A DNA stretch of 46,812 nt. Origin: DASYUM01 sp036001225 (GTDB lineage Bacteria; Methylomirabilota; Methylomirabilia; Rokubacteriales; DASRDR01). The position numbers and the translations under genes are program-made. Of the stretch, positions 1-7,236 are shown piece by piece (positions within the stretch are counted from its first letter, which is position 1; each line of letters opens with the position of its first letter). Where the stretch lies: positions 1 through 46,812 of the forward strand of contig DASYUM010000321.1 in the NCBI GenBank assembly GCA_036001225.1, written 5' to 3'. The notes below the pieces were generated by a model that did no database searches, was not told the origin of the DNA, and was given only the letters and a program-made list of their open reading frames with translations.

Positions 1-1660
1 TGACGCCGAGGCAGCACTTGGCCCAGCCGTCCTGACGGAGGGTGGCCATGCCGGCGGCGATGGCGCGTTGCCGGATCTCGTGGCCGGGCGTCTTGCGGAG
101 CGTCAGCGAGCGCATCTCCTCGGTCATGGGCAGGTACTCGTAGATCCCGGTCCGGCCCCGATAACCGGTGCCCCGGCACTCCGCGCAGCCCTTGCCTCCG
201 TACAGGGTGACGCCGGCCGGCAGCGCTTCGATCCCCATCGCCCGCACGTCCTTGGTCTCCGGCTCGGCGGGAGCCCGGCAGCTCGGGCAGATCAGCCGGA
301 CCAGCCGCTGGGCCATTACCCCCTCGAGCACCGAGGAGACCAGAAACGGCTCGGCCCCCATGTCGAGGAGGCGGGTGATGGCGCCGGGCGCGTCGTTGGT
401 ATGGAGCGTCGAGAAGACGAGGTGACCGGTGAGCGCCGCGTGGATCCCGATGTCCGCGGTCTCGAGGTCCCGGATCTCGCCGACCATGATCACGTCCGGG
501 TCCTGGCGGACGATGTGGCGAAGCCCGGCGGCGAAGGTGAGGCCGATCTTCGGCTTGACGTGGATCTGGTTGACGCCCCGCAGCTGGTACTCGACCGGGT
601 CCTCGATCGTGATGATCTTCTTGTCCGGCGAGTTGATCTTGTCCAGGGCCGCGTACAGCGTCGTGGTCTTGCCGGAGCCGGTGGGCCCGGTGACGAGCAT
701 CATGCCGTGGGGCAGGTGGATGAGCCGCTCGATGTGGCGCTCGGTCCGCGCGTCGAAGCCCAGGCGCTCGAAGGGCATGAGGATGGCGGCCCGGTCCAGG
801 AGCCGCATCACCACGCTCTCGCCGTGGATCGTGGGGATCGTCGAGACCCGGATGTCGAGCCGCCGTCCCTGGAGACTCATGCGGATGCGACCGTCCTGGG
901 GGAGGCGGCGCTCGGCGATGTTCAGCTCGGCCATGATCTTGATCCGCGAGGTGATGGCGGCCTTGAGGCGCTTGGGGGGGGTTTCGGCGTCGAAGAGCAC
1001 CCCGTCGATGCGGTAGCGGACGCGCAGGTTGTCCTCGAACGGTTCGATGTGGATGTCAGAGGCGTTCGAAGTCACCGCGTTCTCGATCAGCAAGTTGACC
1101 AGCCGGACCACCGGGGCGTCGAAGGCCATGTCGCGAAGCGAATTGACGTCCTCGCCGCCGCCCTCCTCGGCCGCCCAGTCCTCGTCGCGGATGGTCTCGA
1201 TCACCTTCTGGACGGCGGTGGTGCCGCTGCCGAAATAGCGCTCGATCGCCTCGAAGATCGCCTGCTCGGTGGCCACCGCGACCCGGACCTCCAGCCCCAG
1301 CACGGCCCGCAACTCGTCCACCGGCACCGGGTCGGTGGGATCGGCGGAGGCGATCAGGAGGGTGCCGTTCTCCACCGCCAGCGGGCAGAAGCGATACTGC
1401 CGCATGTAGTGCGGCGACAGGCTACGGAGGAAGGGGGGGCTGGTCGGGAACTCCTCCCGGCTGACGTAGGGCGTGCCGAGCCGCCTGGCCAGCGCCTGAG
1501 CGATCTCCTCGGGGGTGCAGAGACCCAGCTTGACGATGGCGTCGGTCAGCCGCTCGCCGGTAGCCCGCTGGCGTTCCTCGGCCCGCGCGAGGTCGGGCTC
1601 GGAGAGGACGCCGGCGGCGGCCAGCCACTGGCTCAACGGGATATCGAGGGTCGGTTCCAT
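1..1660 (-). CDS. gspE: Type II secretion / type IV pilus assembly ATPase (GspE/PilB family), 3' end outside window
   Basis: Hexameric AAA-type ATPase acting at the cytoplasmic face of the inner membrane to power assembly of a pseudopilus or pilus. Reading the minus strand from ATG at 1660 gives about 553 uninterrupted codons. The N-terminal part has a GspE_N/MshEN-like domain (residues 1-150). The Walker A motif GPTGSGKTTT lies near residue 323, followed by an Asp box. VGEIRDLETAD with the Walker B and His box (STLHTNDAPGA) lies near 390-420, and a Cys4 zinc motif (CPSC...CAEC) near 457-490. The frame is still open at base 1, around MATLRQDG, which normally lies near the C-terminus, so probably only a dozen or so residues are missing. 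GspE is preferred over PilB because of the conserved segment around the His box and the Cys4 motif, but no other secretion gene is visible to decide. Confidence 0.9.
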   Translation of the reverse strand, partial: MEPTLDIPLSQWLAAAGVLSEPDLARAEERQRATGERLTDAIVKLGLCTPEEIAQALARRLGTPYVSREEFPTSPPFLRSLSPHYMRQYRFCPLAVENGTLLIASADPTDPVPVDELRAVLGLEVRVAVATEQAIFEAIERYFGSGTTAVQKVIETIRDEDWAAEEGGGEDVNSLRDMAFDAPVVRLVNLLIENAVTSNASDIHIEPFEDNLRVRYRIDGVLFDAETPPKRLKAAITSRIKIMAELNIAERRLPQDGRIRMSLQGRRLDIRVSTIPTIHGESVVMRLLDRAAILMPFERLGFDARTERHIERLIHLPHGMMLVTGPTGSGKTTTLYAALDKINSPDKKIITIEDPVEYQLRGVNQIHVKPKIGLTFAAGLRHIVRQDPDVIMVGEIRDLETADIGIHAALTGHLVFSTLHTNDAPGAITRLLDMGAEPFLVSSVLEGVMAQRLVRLICPSCRAPAEPETKDVRAMGIEALPAGVTLYGGKGCAECRGTGYRGRTGIYEYLPMTEEMRSLTLRKTPGHEIRQRAIAAGMATLRQDGWAKCCLGV

Positions 1661-1778
1661 GTCCGATTCGTGACGCACTGCGGCTGCGCTCCTACGTTAC
1701 CGGAGACCCGAGCACCCCCGCAAGCAAAGTTTGGCCATTTCCGGGCCACGTGCGGTCGGGTCGCCGCCGGCGACCGGC

Positions 1779-1807
1779 TTGACAGGGCGCGCCGGCTTTT
1801 GCAAAGT
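1779..1807 (+). promoter_or_regulatory. Putative sigma-70 promoter of the fur-family gene
   Basis: A perfect -35 TTGACA (1779-1784) is followed after 17 bp by a weak -10 hexamer CAAAGT (1802-1807). Transcription from it would begin at about 1814, only a few bases before the ATG at 1818, so the mRNA may be leaderless. No Shine-Dalgarno precedes this ATG. The operator at 1799-1815 covers the -10 element. Confidence 0.5.
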
Positions 1808-1815
1808 GTTTGCAA
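1799..1815. promoter_or_regulatory. Nur-type Fur-family operator TTGCAA-N5-TTGCAA
   Basis: The sequence TTGCAAAGTGTTTGCAA is a perfect inverted repeat (7-3-7). It matches the TTGCAA-N5-TTGCAA pattern described for the nickel-responsive Fur homologue Nur of Streptomyces. It overlaps the -10 region and ends 2 bp before the regulator's ATG, which is a typical position for autorepression. Which metal is sensed cannot be read from the site. Confidence 0.65.
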
Positions 1816-1817
1816 TC

Positions 1818-2279
1818 ATGCCGACGATGACCCCCAGGAGCGAGCTGGACCGATTGCGCGGCGTCATCACCGGCGCCGGACACGCCTGGACCCGGCCGCG
1901 CGCCGCCGTGGTGCGCGTCTTGATCGGGACGGCGACGCCCCTGAAGGTCGAGGAGATCCACGAGCGCCTCGGCCACTGGCCGGGCGGTCGCCGGACCAAC
2001 CTCTCGTCGGTCTATCGGACCGTCAACCTGCTCCACGCGCTCGGCGTCGTTCGCCGGGTCCAGTTCGGCGATGGGCCGCTGCGCTACGAGCTGGCCGAAA
2101 CCTTCCGGGCCCATCACCACCACTTCGTGTGCGAGGCGTGCGGGCGCATCGAAGACGTCCGCCGCTGCCCGCTGGAAGGCGCCGATCTAGGGGTCGGTGT
2201 CCGCTCCCACCACCTCGAACTGTTCGGGGTCTGCCGCCGGTGCGCCCCGGGGGAGGCGGAGGGCCGTGTCCGCGTTTGA
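1818..2279 (+). CDS. Fur-family metal-responsive transcriptional regulator (Nur/Zur-like)
   Basis: A 153-residue DNA-binding metalloregulator. Residues 1-90 form the winged-helix domain, with the recognition helix around NLSSVYRTVN (61-70). Residues 91-153 form the dimerisation domain, with a His cluster HHHH at 99-102 and two structural zinc pairs, C105xxC108 and C139xxC142. ATG 1818 is chosen over an upstream in-frame ATG at 1731 because the promoter and operator lie between them and family members start near here. The 3' end overlaps the ZIP gene by 14 nt, so it probably regulates metal uptake through that permease as well as itself. The operator resembles Nur boxes, but the ZIP partner would equally suit zinc, so subfamily is left open. 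Confidence 0.9.
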   Translation: MPTMTPRSELDRLRGVITGAGHAWTRPRAAVVRVLIGTATPLKVEEIHERLGHWPGGRRTNLSSVYRTVNLLHALGVVRRVQFGDGPLRYELAETFRAHHHHFVCEACGRIEDVRRCPLEGADLGVGVRSHHLELFGVCRRCAPGEAEGRVRV

Positions 2280-3012
2280 GCTCTCGCTCGTCCTCGGCAC
2301 GGTAGCCGGCCTGGCCGACGTCATCGGCGGCGCGCTGGTCACCGCTCGCCGGCGATGGGACCGGACGTTCCTCCAGTACTTCCTCGCCCTCGGTGCGGGC
2401 TTCATGCTGGCGGTGGCCTTCCTTCGGATGGTCCCCGAGAGCCTGGAGAAGGTCTCCCATCCGTACCTCTATGTCCTCATCGGCTACTTCGCGGTGCACC
2501 TCTCCGAACACACGCTCACCCCTCACTTCCACTTCGGCGAAGAGGTTCACCGTGACGCCCTCGTCCATCCCGCGGTCGGCTACCTGGGCCTGGCCGGGCT
2601 GGCCATCCATACCTTCTTCGACGGCGTCGCTATCGCGTCCGGCTTCCTCATCAGCCGGCCGCTCGGCGTCGTGCTCTTCCTGGCCGTGCTCCTCCACAAG
2701 CTCCCCGAGGGGTTCGCGGTAGGTTCGCTGATGCTGGCCGCGGGCAGCTCGCGGGGGAGCGCCCTCGCCGCGTCGGCGGTCCTCGGTCTGGCGACCATCG
2801 GGGGCGTGTTGCTGATGAGCGTCTTCGCCGGTGTCGTCGGCCAGGCGCTGGCCCTGTCGGCCGGCGTCACGATCTACGTCGCGGCATCTGACCTCATCCC
2901 GGAGGTGAACAAGGAGCGGGGGTGGGGCGTGGCCCTGGCGGTCTTCGGCGGCGTCTTGCTCTACTACCTGGCGGAATCGGCGCTGGAGACGGCCGGCTTC
3001 CACGGCCACTGA
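2266..3012 (+). CDS. ZIP-family divalent metal permease
   Basis: Inner-membrane permease of 248 residues with about eight predicted membrane segments. It carries the two ZIP metal-site helices: HTFFDGVAIASGF (TM4, HxxxDG) and HKLPEGFAVGS (TM5, HKLPEG). The His-rich stretch between TM3 and TM4 (HTLTPHFHFGEEVH) is typical of the family's cytoplasmic loop. GTG 2266 is chosen because a strong GGGGGAGGCGGAGG ribosome-binding region precedes it and the ORF's upstream 23 codons are low-complexity and inside fur. Transported ion is probably Zn, Fe, Mn or Ni; the Nur-type operator upstream of the co-transcribed regulator makes nickel worth testing. Confidence 0.85.
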   Translation: MSAFELSLVLGTVAGLADVIGGALVTARRRWDRTFLQYFLALGAGFMLAVAFLRMVPESLEKVSHPYLYVLIGYFAVHLSEHTLTPHFHFGEEVHRDALVHPAVGYLGLAGLAIHTFFDGVAIASGFLISRPLGVVLFLAVLLHKLPEGFAVGSLMLAAGSSRGSALAASAVLGLATIGGVLLMSVFAGVVGQALALSAGVTIYVAASDLIPEVNKERGWGVALAVFGGVLLYYLAESALETAGFHGH

Positions 3013-3029
3013 GCGCGCGGAGGGAACCG

Positions 3030-3803
3030 GTGCGGGTGTGCGTCGACGGGGTCGCCAAGACCTTCACGGATCGCCGGGGGCGCCAGATCGAGGCGCTCCA
3101 CGAGGTGTCGCTGACCGTCGAAGAAGGGGAGTTCGTCACCGTGCTCGGACCTTCGGGTTGCGGAAAGTCGACGCTGCTCCACATCTTGGCCGGGCTCCTG
3201 CCCCCCACGCGGGGCCGGATCGTGTTCGAGGGTCTGCCCGAGGGAGGGCCGGTCAGCGCCATCGTGTTCCAGGAGCACGCGCTCTTTCCCTGGCGGACCG
3301 TGCTCGGCAACGTCGCCTTCGGGCTCGAGGTCCGGGGACTGCCGGAGGCCGCGCGTCAGGCCCGGGTCCGCGCGCTCCTGGAGCTGGTCGGCCTCCAGGG
3401 ATTCGGCGACCGGTATCCGCACCAGCTCTCGGGCGGCATGCGCCAGCGGGTGGCGATCGCCCGCGCCCTCGCCGTCGAGCCGGCCCTGCTCCTGATGGAC
3501 GAGCCGTTCTCGGCCCTCGATGCTCAGAGCCGGGCCCTGATGCAGCTCGAGCTGCTGGCGCTGTGGGAGCGGACCCGGAAGTCGGTGCTCTACGTGACCC
3601 ACCAGATCCAGGAGGCGGTGCTCCTCGGCGACCGGGTCGTCGTCATGACCCGACGCCCGGGCCGGGTGCTCACCGTGCGGGCTGTGGACCTGCCCCGGCC
3701 GCGGGACGAGCGGACACTGCTGGCCCCGGCCTTTCTCCAACTGGTGGACGAGTGCTGGCAGCTGGTGAAGAAGGACGCCCAGGAGGCGTTCGTCGATGGC
3801 TGA
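3030..3803 (+). CDS. ABC transporter ATP-binding protein, NitT/TauT (SsuB/TauB) type
   Basis: Cytoplasmic ATPase of 257 residues that energises import by the permease encoded immediately downstream. Visible motifs, in order: Walker A GPSGCGKST, Q-loop FQEHALFPW, signature LSGGMRQR, Walker B LLLMDEPFSALD and the switch histidine in YVTHQIQEA. These Q-loop and D-loop sequences are characteristic of the nitrate/sulfonate/taurine import family. GTG 3030 follows an AGGGA ribosome-binding site, 17 nt after the ZIP stop. The gene overlaps the permease start by 8 nt. No periplasmic substrate-binding protein is encoded beside it, so the substrate cannot be named. Confidence 0.88.
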   Translation: MRVCVDGVAKTFTDRRGRQIEALHEVSLTVEEGEFVTVLGPSGCGKSTLLHILAGLLPPTRGRIVFEGLPEGGPVSAIVFQEHALFPWRTVLGNVAFGLEVRGLPEAARQARVRALLELVGLQGFGDRYPHQLSGGMRQRVAIARALAVEPALLLMDEPFSALDAQSRALMQLELLALWERTRKSVLYVTHQIQEAVLLGDRVVVMTRRPGRVLTVRAVDLPRPRDERTLLAPAFLQLVDECWQLVKKDAQEAFVDG

Positions 3804-4596
3804 GCGGGTCGTCGTCTACGACGCGACGAACGCGCCAGCCGGCGGCGAGCGCCGGGGCGTGGGCGTCGCCTCGCTGGCCGCGCTGCTGCTCGTCTGGGAA
3901 GCGGTGGGCCGGCTCGGGTGGGTCTCCCCGCTCTTCCTGCCCCCGCCGACGGCGGTGGCGGCGGAGGCGGCCCGGATGGTGGCCAGCGGGGAGCTGCTCC
4001 GTCACCTCGGCGTCTCCCTCGTGCGGATCGCGTGGGGGTTCGCGGTAGGGGCCGCCGCCGGGACCGCGCTGGGCCTCGTCCTCGGCGCCTCGCGCCTCGC
4101 CGAGGCCATCGGCAACCCGCTCATCGCCGCCACCTATCCGATCCCGAAGATCGCGCTGCTGCCGCTCATGATCCTCTGGCTCGGCATCGGCGAGGCGCCC
4201 AAGGTGGCCATGATCGCCCTCGGCGTCTTCTTCCCGGTCGTGATCAACACCTACGCCGGCGTTCGCGACACCGAGCCGCTCATGGTGAAGGCGGCGACCA
4301 GCCTGGGCGCGCGCCGGCACCAGGTACTGACCAAGGTGATCCTGCCGTCGGCGCTGCCCACCATCCTGGCCGGGTATCGGTTGGGGGCGGGCATCGCGCT
4401 CCTGTTGGTAGTCTCGGCCGAGATGATCAACGCCAGCGCCGGGATCGGGTTCCTGATCCTGCACGCCGGCGACCTGATGCTCACCGGGAAGCTGATGGTG
4501 GGGCTGGTCCTGCTATCGCTCCTCGGGCTGGCCAGCACGTGGGCGCTGCGGGCCCTGGAAGGCTACCTCGCGCCCTGGCGGGAGGATTTCCGATGA
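3796..4596 (+). CDS. ABC transporter permease, NitT/TauT (SsuC/TauC) type
   Basis: Integral membrane permease of 266 residues with about six membrane spans. The cytoplasmic EAA loop is visible around SLGARRHQVLTKVILPSALP (about residues 169-188), the contact site for the ATPase. The segment TYPIPKIALLPLMILWLGIG is typical of this permease family. It starts inside the ATPase gene and its TGA overlaps the ATG of aroQ (ATGA), so all three are translationally coupled. With no binding protein present, the substrate could be an organosulfonate, nitrate, or an aromatic or pyrimidine precursor; the coupling to aroQ is suggestive only. Confidence 0.87.
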   Translation: MAERVVVYDATNAPAGGERRGVGVASLAALLLVWEAVGRLGWVSPLFLPPPTAVAAEAARMVASGELLRHLGVSLVRIAWGFAVGAAAGTALGLVLGASRLAEAIGNPLIAATYPIPKIALLPLMILWLGIGEAPKVAMIALGVFFPVVINTYAGVRDTEPLMVKAATSLGARRHQVLTKVILPSALPTILAGYRLGAGIALLLVVSAEMINASAGIGFLILHAGDLMLTGKLMVGLVLLSLLGLASTWALRALEGYLAPWREDFR

Positions 4597-5036
4597 CGGC
4601 GATCCTGGTGCTCCACGGCCCGAACCTGAACCTGCTCGGGCAGCGCGAGACGGCCGTGTACGGCCGCCTCACGCTGGCCGAGGTGGATGCCGCGATCACC
4701 CGCCACGCCGGCGCCCGCGGCGTCAAGGTCGAGTGCCGGCAGTCGAACCACGAAGGCGTCCTGGTCGACGCCATCCAGCAGGCCGCCGACCACGGGTTCG
4801 CCGCCATCGTGCTGAACCCGGGAGCGTTCACGCACTACTCCTACGCGCTGCGCGATGCCATCGCGGCCGTGGCCATCCCCGTGGTGGAGGTCCACCTCTC
4901 GAACGTCCATGGCCGGGAGCCGTTCCGGCACCGGTCGGTGACGGCGGCGGTGTGTCGCGGTCAGATCTCGGGGTTCGGGCTCCAGAGCTACCTTCTCGGC
5001 CTCGACGCGGCCCTGGCCACCCTCGCCGGACGCTGA
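4593..5036 (+). CDS. aroQ: 3-dehydroquinate dehydratase, type II
   Basis: Cytoplasmic dodecameric enzyme of the shikimate pathway that removes water from 3-dehydroquinate to give 3-dehydroshikimate. The 147-residue protein is the usual family length and complete. It shows the signature HGPNLNLLG, the flexible-lid tyrosine and arginine region (LGQRETAVYG), QSNHEG, the catalytic segment NPGAFTHYSYALRDA and EVHLSNVHGREPFRHRS. ATG 4593 overlaps the permease stop, so no separate promoter is needed. No other shikimate gene lies nearby. Confidence 0.95.
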   Translation: MTAILVLHGPNLNLLGQRETAVYGRLTLAEVDAAITRHAGARGVKVECRQSNHEGVLVDAIQQAADHGFAAIVLNPGAFTHYSYALRDAIAAVAIPVVEVHLSNVHGREPFRHRSVTAAVCRGQISGFGLQSYLLGLDAALATLAGR

Positions 5037-5039
5037 ATG

Positions 5040-5055
5040 ACCGGCCCCGGCCGGT
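5040..5055. other. Perfect hairpin after aroQ
   Basis: ACCGGCC-CC-GGCCGGT forms a 7-bp stem just after the aroQ stop. No T-run follows, so it is not a convincing intrinsic terminator. It may stabilise the 3' end of the upstream transcript. Confidence 0.35.
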
Positions 5056-5116
5056 GGTCTGAGGAGGCGGAGCGCCGGCCGTCGGACTCCCGGCCGCGGG
5101 TGGGGGGACCGGCCCC

Positions 5117-6310
5117 GTGAGCGAGGAGGACCGCGAAGCCGTCCGCCGGGTCCAGGCCGGCGAGACCGAGGCCTTCGAGGTGCTGGTCGAGAAGTACAAG
5201 CGCAAGACCTTTCGTCTCGCTTACAGCGTGCTGCGGGACCAGGAGGAAGCGCTCGACGTGGCTCAGGAGGCGTTCGTGAAGGCGTTCCGCTCGCTGCCGA
5301 AGTTCAAAGGCGAGTCCGCGTTCTACACCTGGCTGTTCCGCATCACCATGAACGTCGCGCTCGACCGGCGACGCCAGCGGGCGACCCGGGCCAAGTCGCT
5401 CGGCGCCGAGGATGTGCCGCCCGAGGAGTGGGAGCGGACCGCGGTGGCCAGCGAGCCCAGCCCCGACGAGGAGGCGGTCGGAGCGGAGCGCCGGGCCCGC
5501 ATCGCGCGCGCCCTCGAATCCTTGCCAGACCACCACCGCTCCATTATCATCTTGAGCGACATCCAAGGCCTTTCCTATCGCGAGATCGCGGAGGTGCTCG
5601 CCATCCCCATGGGGACGGTGATGTCGCGCCTGCACAACGCCCGGAAGCGGCTCCGCGATGCCCTGGGGCCGGGCTTCCTCGCCGGCTTGCTCGTCCTCGC
5701 GCTCCTCAGCGGGCTGGCGCCGCCCGCCGTGGGCCAGGGCCCACCGCCGCCCGGGGCGCCGCCCGGCCACCCCGCGGTGCCGGGGCCGCCGCCGCTCGCG
5801 GCGCCATCGGGTCAGCAGGTGTGCGTGTACGTCCTCGTCCTCCTCGCGTCGAACGCGCCCGGCCGGCCGCCGGGCAGTACGCTCACGCCGACCCCGTCGC
5901 TGCGGCCGCCGGGCGGGGCGCCCTCTCCGGCGCCGGGAGCTCCCGCCACCGGGGAGTGGAGCGAGGGGCTGGGCGGCGGTTGCGGCCGGGAAGTCCGGCT
6001 CACGCCGTGGATACCGCGGCTGCGCGAGGTCTTCGGCTACTCGAGCTACGAGCCGATGAGCGCGTTCGAGACCACCATGCCGGTCGGGACGATGCAGCGC
6101 TTCGCGCTGCCGGGCGGGCGCGAGCTACACATCCAGCCGCTGACCGTGCGCGTCCCGATCGTCCGCATGGCCGTCAAGATCTTCCGGGGGCCGATCTCCG
6201 AGATTGCCACCGTGATGGACGTGCCGCCGCGCCGGCCCGCCCTCATCGGGGGACTGCCCCACGGCCCTGGCGTCCTCATCATCGCCATCCGCTCGCGGGC
6301 GGAGCCGTAA
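5117..6310 (+). CDS. ECF sigma-70 factor fused to a hydrophobic segment and a C-terminal domain of unknown function
   Basis: A 397-residue single frame. Residues about 15-90 are sigma region 2 (AYSVLRDQEEALDVAQEAF, then FYTWLFRITMN). Residues about 128-184 are region 4 (LESLPDHHR, the helix-turn-helix LSYREIAEVLAIPMGTVMSR). An ordinary ECF factor would end here. Instead RKRLRDALGP leads into the hydrophobic stretch FLAGLLVLALLSGL (187-200) and a cleavage-like AVGQG. A Pro/Gly-rich linker (207-285) and a roughly 110-residue beta-rich domain follow (FGYSSYEPMSAFE, LIGGLPHGPGVLIIAI). The start is GTG 5117 after GGGGGGACC. The second half looks exported, as if a sigma factor and a secreted protein were joined. 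No separate zinc-finger anti-sigma gene follows. I do not recognise the C-terminal domain. Confidence 0.85.
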   Translation: MSEEDREAVRRVQAGETEAFEVLVEKYKRKTFRLAYSVLRDQEEALDVAQEAFVKAFRSLPKFKGESAFYTWLFRITMNVALDRRRQRATRAKSLGAEDVPPEEWERTAVASEPSPDEEAVGAERRARIARALESLPDHHRSIIILSDIQGLSYREIAEVLAIPMGTVMSRLHNARKRLRDALGPGFLAGLLVLALLSGLAPPAVGQGPPPPGAPPGHPAVPGPPPLAAPSGQQVCVYVLVLLASNAPGRPPGSTLTPTPSLRPPGGAPSPAPGAPATGEWSEGLGGGCGREVRLTPWIPRLREVFGYSSYEPMSAFETTMPVGTMQRFALPGGRELHIQPLTVRVPIVRMAVKIFRGPISEIATVMDVPPRRPALIGGLPHGPGVLIIAIRSRAEP

Positions 6311-6313
6311 CGG

Positions 6314-7228
6314 GTGGCCGAGCCACGCGTTCCCGAGCGCCCGGAGGTGCTGGGCTATCTCCACGAGCGGCGCAACTGGGGACGCTGGGGACGGGATGAC
6401 CAGCTGGGCGCTCTCAATCTCATCACGCCCGAGAAGCGCGTCGCCGCGGCTCGCCTCGTGCGGACCGGGCGTAGCCTGTCGCTGAGCCGGGAGTTTCCGA
6501 CGATGCCGAGCCCGGGCAACCCTCAGCCGGCCCAGCACTGGATGCGCATCGTCCCCCGGGGCCGGGGCGGCTTCGCGGCCGACTTCTACGGGGTGTTCTA
6601 CCACGGCTGGGCCTCGACCCATGTCGACGCGCTCTGCCACACCTGGGACGAGGCGGGCATGTGGAACGGCCGCGACCCGGCTCGCGAGATCACGTTCGAC
6701 GGCGCCACGTTCGGTGCCGTCCACCACTGGAAGGAAGGCATCCTGACCCGGGGCGTCCTGCTCGACGTGCCCCGGCACCGCGGGGAGCCGTACGTCCGCC
6801 AGGAACACCCGGTCCACGGCTGGGAGCTGGAGGAGATCGCCAAGGCCCACGACCTTCGCCTCGAGCCGGGCGACGCGGTGTGTGTCTACAGTGGCCGGGA
6901 GGCCTGGCAGGCAGCGCATCCCGACCACCCCTATGGCCCCGAGCCGCGGCCGGGGCTCCACGCGTCCTGCCTGCCCTTCCTGCGCGACCACGACGTGGCG
7001 GTGCTCGCCTGGGACATGATGGATCTCACCCCCAACGGCTACGACCTCCCGTGGTCGGTGCACGGGGCGATCTTCGCCTACGGCGTGGCCCTGATCGACA
7101 ATGCCCTGCTCGAGCCATTGGCCGAGACCTGCGCGGCCGAGCGCCGCTACGAGTTCCTGCTGGTGCTGGCTCCCTTGCGGGTCGTGGGGGGGACGGGCTC
7201 GCCGGCCAATCCGTTGGCCGTGTTCTGA
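6314..7228 (+). CDS. Cyclase-family (kynurenine formamidase-like) metal-dependent hydrolase
   Basis: A 304-residue soluble protein of the cyclase/KynB family (Pfam PF04199), which contains Mn- or Zn-dependent amidohydrolases. The metal-binding signature appears as YHGWASTHVDALCH (about residues 96-109), a variant of the family's HxGTHxDxxxH, with Ser in place of the usual Gly before THVD. Members act on formylkynurenine, isatin and other cyclic or amide substrates, so the substrate is not predictable. It begins at GTG 6314, 3 nt after the sigma-fusion stop, and is followed after 8 nt by the carboxyltransferase, indicating one operon. Confidence 0.85.
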   Translation: MAEPRVPERPEVLGYLHERRNWGRWGRDDQLGALNLITPEKRVAAARLVRTGRSLSLSREFPTMPSPGNPQPAQHWMRIVPRGRGGFAADFYGVFYHGWASTHVDALCHTWDEAGMWNGRDPAREITFDGATFGAVHHWKEGILTRGVLLDVPRHRGEPYVRQEHPVHGWELEEIAKAHDLRLEPGDAVCVYSGREAWQAAHPDHPYGPEPRPGLHASCLPFLRDHDVAVLAWDMMDLTPNGYDLPWSVHGAIFAYGVALIDNALLEPLAETCAAERRYEFLLVLAPLRVVGGTGSPANPLAVF

Positions 7229-7236
7229 GCGCTGCC

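Noticed and set aside
1731..1817. Upstream ATG extension of the Fur-family gene
   Set aside because: The promoter and operator lie between this ATG and the chosen start, and the extra residues do not match the family.
68..2305. Long plus-strand open frame (745 codons) opposite gspE and through fur
   Set aside because: It lies antisense to a protein with clear catalytic motifs and its translation is low-complexity Arg/Gly/Asp-rich, as expected for GC-rich shadow frames.
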